A DNA stretch of 8,412 nt from Candidatus Hydrogenedentota bacterium (GTDB lineage: Bacteria > Hydrogenedentota > Hydrogenedentia > Hydrogenedentales > SLHB01), in the NCBI GenBank assembly GCA_007118235.1, contig SKRY01000288.1, forward strand, positions 1-8,412, given 5' to 3'. Positions 5,665 through 8,412 of this stretch are shown piece after piece. Each line of letters opens with the position of its first letter. The stretch's first letter is position 1. A model generated the notes under the pieces. The model was not told where the DNA came from and made no database searches. It worked only from the letters and a program-made list of their open reading frames with translations. The position numbers and the translations under genes are program-made.

Positions 5665-6903
5665 ATGTGTCCCAAAAGCAAACTTCGCGGCTTCACCCTA
5701 ATCGAACTCCTTGTGGTCATCAGCATCATCGCGATTCTCGCGGCGATCCTGCTGCCTGCGTTGGCCCGCGCTCGCGAGGCGGCCAACCGCATCTCGTGCG
5801 CCAACAACATGAGGCAGATGGGTTTGGCGTTCCTCATGTTCGCCAATGAACATGATGGGAGGATGCCGCCGGCCGCGCCCAACGATTACTGGGGCCAACC
5901 CAACGTGGGCCGGGGAGAGGACCGCGTCACCCGGCCAGGCGAGTACCCTCGGCGTTTGATGCGGAACAACTACATTTTCAATACGAGGACCCTCTACCCC
6001 GATTATCTGGATGACATTCGGGTCGCCGTCTGCCCCTCCGGCCAAGTGGGACGCCAAGCCGAGCAGGACAACTGGTACATGGACGTGACGTGGGAGCGGC
6101 AGAACGTGGACGAGCGGTTGCTGAGCCGAATTCGAGGCCTGGACCGCGATCACCCGGCCGCGCGGCAGGTGGAGACGCTCGTGGGCCAGGGCGCGCGGTT
6201 TGACCCCGAGTGCTTCACCAGCCAGATGTACTTCTACCTGCCCTATGCCGTGTACACCGAGCAACAGGCCGTCTTTCTGTTCCTGGAGTTGTCGCGGCGC
6301 ATGCATATCGGCGAGGTCGGCTTCATGAGCACCGACCTGGTGGTGCCGGAGCATGCATGGCCCGTCGGCGCCACGACCTACACCCATGGACCCGGCGGAA
6401 GAAACATGTTCCTGCGCACGGCGATCAACGTCGGGCGGTTCTTCATCGAGGATATCAACAATGCCGCGGCCACGGCAGTGGCGGATTCCCAGGTTCCCGT
6501 TTTGTTCGACTCGCCCGTTGACCATGGCATCCACAAGATGAACCACTTCCCGCTGGGCGGCAATGTGTTGTACCTCGATGGCCATGTGGAATTCGTCCGC
6601 TACCGTCAAACCAGGGACGTGGACGACATCTTTGATCCATTGTATGACTTCTTCACCGCCGAGCAGCTTCCCTACACAACGGACCTCATTGAGCTGCTTC
6701 GCATCAATGCGTGGGATGGCACTGCGCTCCGGGGGGTGCCGCCTTGGTGCGCCAACAGAACTCCTGGCACGCCATTCGAGCCGCGCTATTGGTACTATCC
6801 CGATGATCGCAGGTACAGAGATATGATCGGTTATGTGCCCGTGGGCGATCCGCCGCCGCGCGTGCCGGACCCGATAGGCGGCGACCCGGACGACGACGCT
6901 TAG
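5665..6903 (+). CDS. Prepilin-like protein with type IV pilin signal and C-terminal H-x(n)-DG box
   Basis: The 412-residue product starts at an ATG five bases after AAGGAGGTG (5651-5659), a near-perfect ribosome site. Residues 1-9 are a short basic leader (MCPKSKLRG). A class III signal FTLIELLVV and a hydrophobic helix to about residue 31 follow. Prepilin peptidase should cut after Gly9, leaving Phe as +1 and the conserved Glu at +5. The middle is a large globular region rich in aromatic residues, with a few Cys. Near the end is HFPLGGNVLYLDGHVEF (294-310), the prepilin-associated H-X9-DG domain, here with ten residues between His294 and Asp305. Such proteins occur in many copies in PVC-type bacteria, are processed like type IV pilins or type II secretion pseudopilins, and mostly have unknown roles. 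The C-terminus is Pro/Asp-rich. The zinc-finger membrane protein follows after 29 bases. Confidence 0.92.
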   Translation: MCPKSKLRGFTLIELLVVISIIAILAAILLPALARAREAANRISCANNMRQMGLAFLMFANEHDGRMPPAAPNDYWGQPNVGRGEDRVTRPGEYPRRLMRNNYIFNTRTLYPDYLDDIRVAVCPSGQVGRQAEQDNWYMDVTWERQNVDERLLSRIRGLDRDHPAARQVETLVGQGARFDPECFTSQMYFYLPYAVYTEQQAVFLFLELSRRMHIGEVGFMSTDLVVPEHAWPVGATTYTHGPGGRNMFLRTAINVGRFFIEDINNAAATAVADSQVPVLFDSPVDHGIHKMNHFPLGGNVLYLDGHVEFVRYRQTRDVDDIFDPLYDFFTAEQLPYTTDLIELLRINAWDGTALRGVPPWCANRTPGTPFEPRYWYYPDDRRYRDMIGYVPVGDPPPRVPDPIGGDPDDDA

Positions 6904-6932
6904 ACTAGCCACAAAAAGAGGGGAGAAGTCTC

Positions 6933-7646
6933 ATGGAGTGCATGGAGTGTGGAATACGCAGTGCGGTAGGGTCGTGTAAGACATGTGGCAAACTACTGTG
7001 TGAGGAGTGCGGGGCCGAGTGCGAGGAATGCGGGCATGCAATTTGCTCCGAGCACATCAATATCACGCCCGGTAAGCGGAAACTGTGCGATGCCTGCTTC
7101 GAGAAACGGCAAGAACGCCGGGAAGGCCGCAAATCGGGACATGGCAAGGCCAAGGCCCAGGGCGGCGTGGTCGAAGAACTTCAGGACGAGGAACTCGAGG
7201 AAGCCGAAACCCTGGAGGAGCGCGCCCTCACGGCGAGCGCCCGCCGCGCCCCGAATCCATCTGTCATTAGTATTAGCGTGGCGGGGTTGGGCTTGGTGTT
7301 GATGCTGCTGGTGCTCATTTTTCCCGATCTGCGGCGCGTCGCGCTAGGACCGGACACCTTCTTGCCGACGCCGCTCGTCTTGCTTATCATCCCGCTGGTG
7401 GCAGTGGCATGGGGAATCCTCGGCATGCAACAGAAAGAGAGCGATAGCCGAACCCCCTACCGGACGCTGTGGAGACGATCCGCCGCCGGTGTGGCGATCG
7501 CCGTGGTGAGTTGCGTGCTCGGTGTGGTCGCGTGGCAAACGGACCCCGCCCGCATCGCGGAGTTGGAGGCGCGCGAGATCCAGCAAAGGGAGATGACCCC
7601 CGAAGAGCTGGAGGAACGGCGCCGGCAACTGTTTGAAAGGTACTAG
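6933..7646 (+). CDS. Cys-rich zinc-binding (B-box-like) protein with three membrane segments
   Basis: This 237-residue protein starts at an ATG preceded by GGGGAG at seven bases. Residues 1-55 carry eleven Cys (3, 6, 15, 18, 23, 26, 30, 33, 38, 52, 55), mostly as C-x2-C pairs, plus His35 and His41. This resembles bacterial B-box-type zinc fingers and could bind about three zinc ions. A basic stretch (56-75) and an acidic, probably helical segment (79-98) follow. Membrane segments lie near 111-130, 145-165 and 184-201. The positive-inside rule (Arg104-Arg105; Arg173 to Arg182) puts the zinc domain and second loop in the cytoplasm and the C-terminal charged helix (205-237) outside. It lies 29 bases after the prepilin gene on the same strand with no terminator between, so co-transcription is likely. 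A role in assembling or anchoring the prepilin is only a guess. Confidence 0.82.
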   Translation: MECMECGIRSAVGSCKTCGKLLCEECGAECEECGHAICSEHINITPGKRKLCDACFEKRQERREGRKSGHGKAKAQGGVVEELQDEELEEAETLEERALTASARRAPNPSVISISVAGLGLVLMLLVLIFPDLRRVALGPDTFLPTPLVLLIIPLVAVAWGILGMQQKESDSRTPYRTLWRRSAAGVAIAVVSCVLGVVAWQTDPARIAELEAREIQQREMTPEELEERRRQLFERY

Positions 7647-7682
7647 CCCAACCACGGACGGCCAACAATCAAGCCATTGCCG

Positions 7683-7709
7683 GGGGGCGCGGCGCTGTTC
7701 CGCGTCCCC
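7683..7709 (+). terminator. GC-rich hairpin after the zinc-finger gene
   Basis: GGGGGCGCGG (7683-7692) pairs with CCGCGTCCCC (7700-7709) through ten pairs including one G-T, with a seven-base loop. It lies 36 bases past the stop codon. No T run follows, so it is terminator-like rather than a classic intrinsic terminator. Confidence 0.4.
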
Positions 7710-7788
7710 AGTAGTGGTTTAACGGCGTCCGATCGCCAAAGGAATTCCTGGCGTGCTGTCGGCGTTACACTTAAGGGGTAGTGGATAA

Positions 7789-7824
7789 AGGCGGGGAGAC
7801 CCTGATGGTTGGGTCTCCCCGCCT
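7789..7824 (-). terminator. Strong 14-bp hairpin terminator between convergent genes
   Basis: AGGCGGGGAGACCC (7789-7802) and GGGTCTCCCCGCCT (7811-7824) are perfectly complementary around an eight-base loop. On the minus strand TTTAT follows, 40 bases after the aldo/keto reductase stop, so it fits best as that gene's terminator. On the plus strand only TCAATTA follows, so it may act there more weakly as a bidirectional barrier for the zinc-finger transcript. Confidence 0.75.
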
Positions 7825-7863
7825 CAATTACGGCTAGCGGTTTCCCGGCGTGAAAGCGGATCC

Positions 7864-8412
7864 CTATGCCAGCGCGATTCTCTGAATGCCCGCGAGTTCC
7901 TCGTCGCTCAAGATCTCGAAGTTGCGGGCGATGTCCACGTTCTCGTCCACCTGGCCCACTTCCGTGATGCCGACGATGGCGGTGGCGACGGAATGGCTCA
8001 GGGTATAGGAAAGGGCCTGCTGCATACTTACCCCGCGATCGAGCACGCGGCCGCGGGACACAACTTTCATGGCGATAACGCCCACGTCCTTCTCGGCGGC
8101 CTTTTCGAGAAATTCATCCATGTCTTCCGGGCCGTTGAGGTTCAAGTCGGCCGCGTTAAGCGAAATCAGCACGCAATCGTAATCGTGGCGTTCGATGGCC
8201 TCGGTCATCAGGGCGGGCGTGTGGCCCGTGATGCCCCGGTAACTGATGACGCCTTCGTCGCGCAGTCGATTGAACGCCCGCAAGGCGCCATCCTCGCTGC
8301 CAATCTGATCCAGCTCGTCAAAACTGTCCACGGCGTGATGTTGATACAGGTCGATGTGATCGGTCTGCAAGCGTTCCAGGCTCTGCTCGCACAAGCGCAG
8401 CGTGCCATCGTA
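7864..8412 (-). CDS. Aldo/keto reductase (C-terminal 182 residues; runs off right edge)
   Basis: The frame enters at the window edge (YDGTLRL) and ends at a TAG at 7864-7866; the N-terminal part with the catalytic Asp, Tyr and Lys is outside. What remains is the second half of the TIM barrel. SLERLQTDHIDLYQHHAVD carries the family's S-L-x-R-L-x-T-D-x-I-D-L-Y signature, and the second His of QHH aligns with the catalytic His. IAMKVVSRGR is a typical late strand. The segment TAIVGITEVGQVDENVDIAR near the C-terminus matches the NADP(H)-binding region. Such enzymes reduce carbonyls with NADPH in the cytosol. The substrate cannot be assigned. It is convergent with the zinc-finger gene, with a strong terminator hairpin between them. 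Family call is firm. Confidence 0.92.
   Translation of the reverse strand, partial: YDGTLRLCEQSLERLQTDHIDLYQHHAVDSFDELDQIGSEDGALRAFNRLRDEGVISYRGITGHTPALMTEAIERHDYDCVLISLNAADLNLNGPEDMDEFLEKAAEKDVGVIAMKVVSRGRVLDRGVSMQQALSYTLSHSVATAIVGITEVGQVDENVDIARNFEILSDEELAGIQRIALA

Noticed and set aside
5698..6912. Long open frame on the minus strand (404 codons) opposite the prepilin gene
   Set aside because: It is antisense to a clear gene with pilin signal, ribosome site and family box. Its translation is low-complexity, His/Val/Arg-rich and matches no family; it arises from GC-rich codon use.
1..8412. Mobile element, phage, CRISPR array, tRNA or rRNA
   Set aside because: No transposase, integrase, terminal repeats, regular spaced repeats or structural RNA signature was found on either strand.

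Overview
The window looks like ordinary chromosomal DNA of a free-living, GC-rich bacterium, with no phage, IS element, CRISPR array, tRNA or rRNA that I can see. Three gene types suggest the Planctomycetota-Verrucomicrobiota-Lentisphaerota group or a similar lineage such as Hydrogenedentota: a large prepilin-like protein with a C-terminal H-x(n)-DG box, a secreted PQQ-type propeller opening with a W-P-M-Y-R-H-N-P-A-R motif, and a zinc-finger membrane protein behind the prepilin. This placement is inference from gene content only.

Layout. Positions 1-844 (minus) hold the N-terminal 281 residues of an exported PQQ-like beta-propeller protein cut by the left edge. Divergent from it are a ClpP-family peptidase (1110-1688, plus), whose catalytic Asp position reads Asn, and a small protein with two CDGSH iron-sulfur motifs (1730-1984, plus). 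A good extended -10 promoter at 2010-2040 and a long leader precede an unrecognised 110-residue, Trp-rich charged protein (2312-2644, plus) with an internally duplicated motif. It is closed by a strong rho-independent terminator at 2710-2750.

Positions 2802-5139 are a minus-strand block: an APH-fold phosphotransferase (4141-5139), then a class I SAM-dependent methyltransferase (3157-3969) and a small cupin (2802-3140). The last two are 16 bases apart and look like an operon. From 5140 to 5664 lies a 525-base divergent intergenic region with hairpins, a candidate promoter and a possible 36-codon ORF. Then come the prepilin-like protein (5665-6903, plus) and, 29 bases on, a Cys-rich zinc-binding protein with three membrane segments (6933-7646, plus). 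Two hairpins at 7683-7709 and 7789-7824 separate it from a convergent aldo/keto reductase (7864-8412, minus) cut by the right edge.

How the genes work together. Only the methyltransferase-cupin pair, the prepilin-zinc-finger pair and perhaps clpP-CDGSH show operon-like spacing, and none points to a defined pathway. I do not see a convincing novel multi-gene system. The points most worth a second look are the Ser-His-Asn ClpP and the duplicated Trp-motif protein with its long leader.
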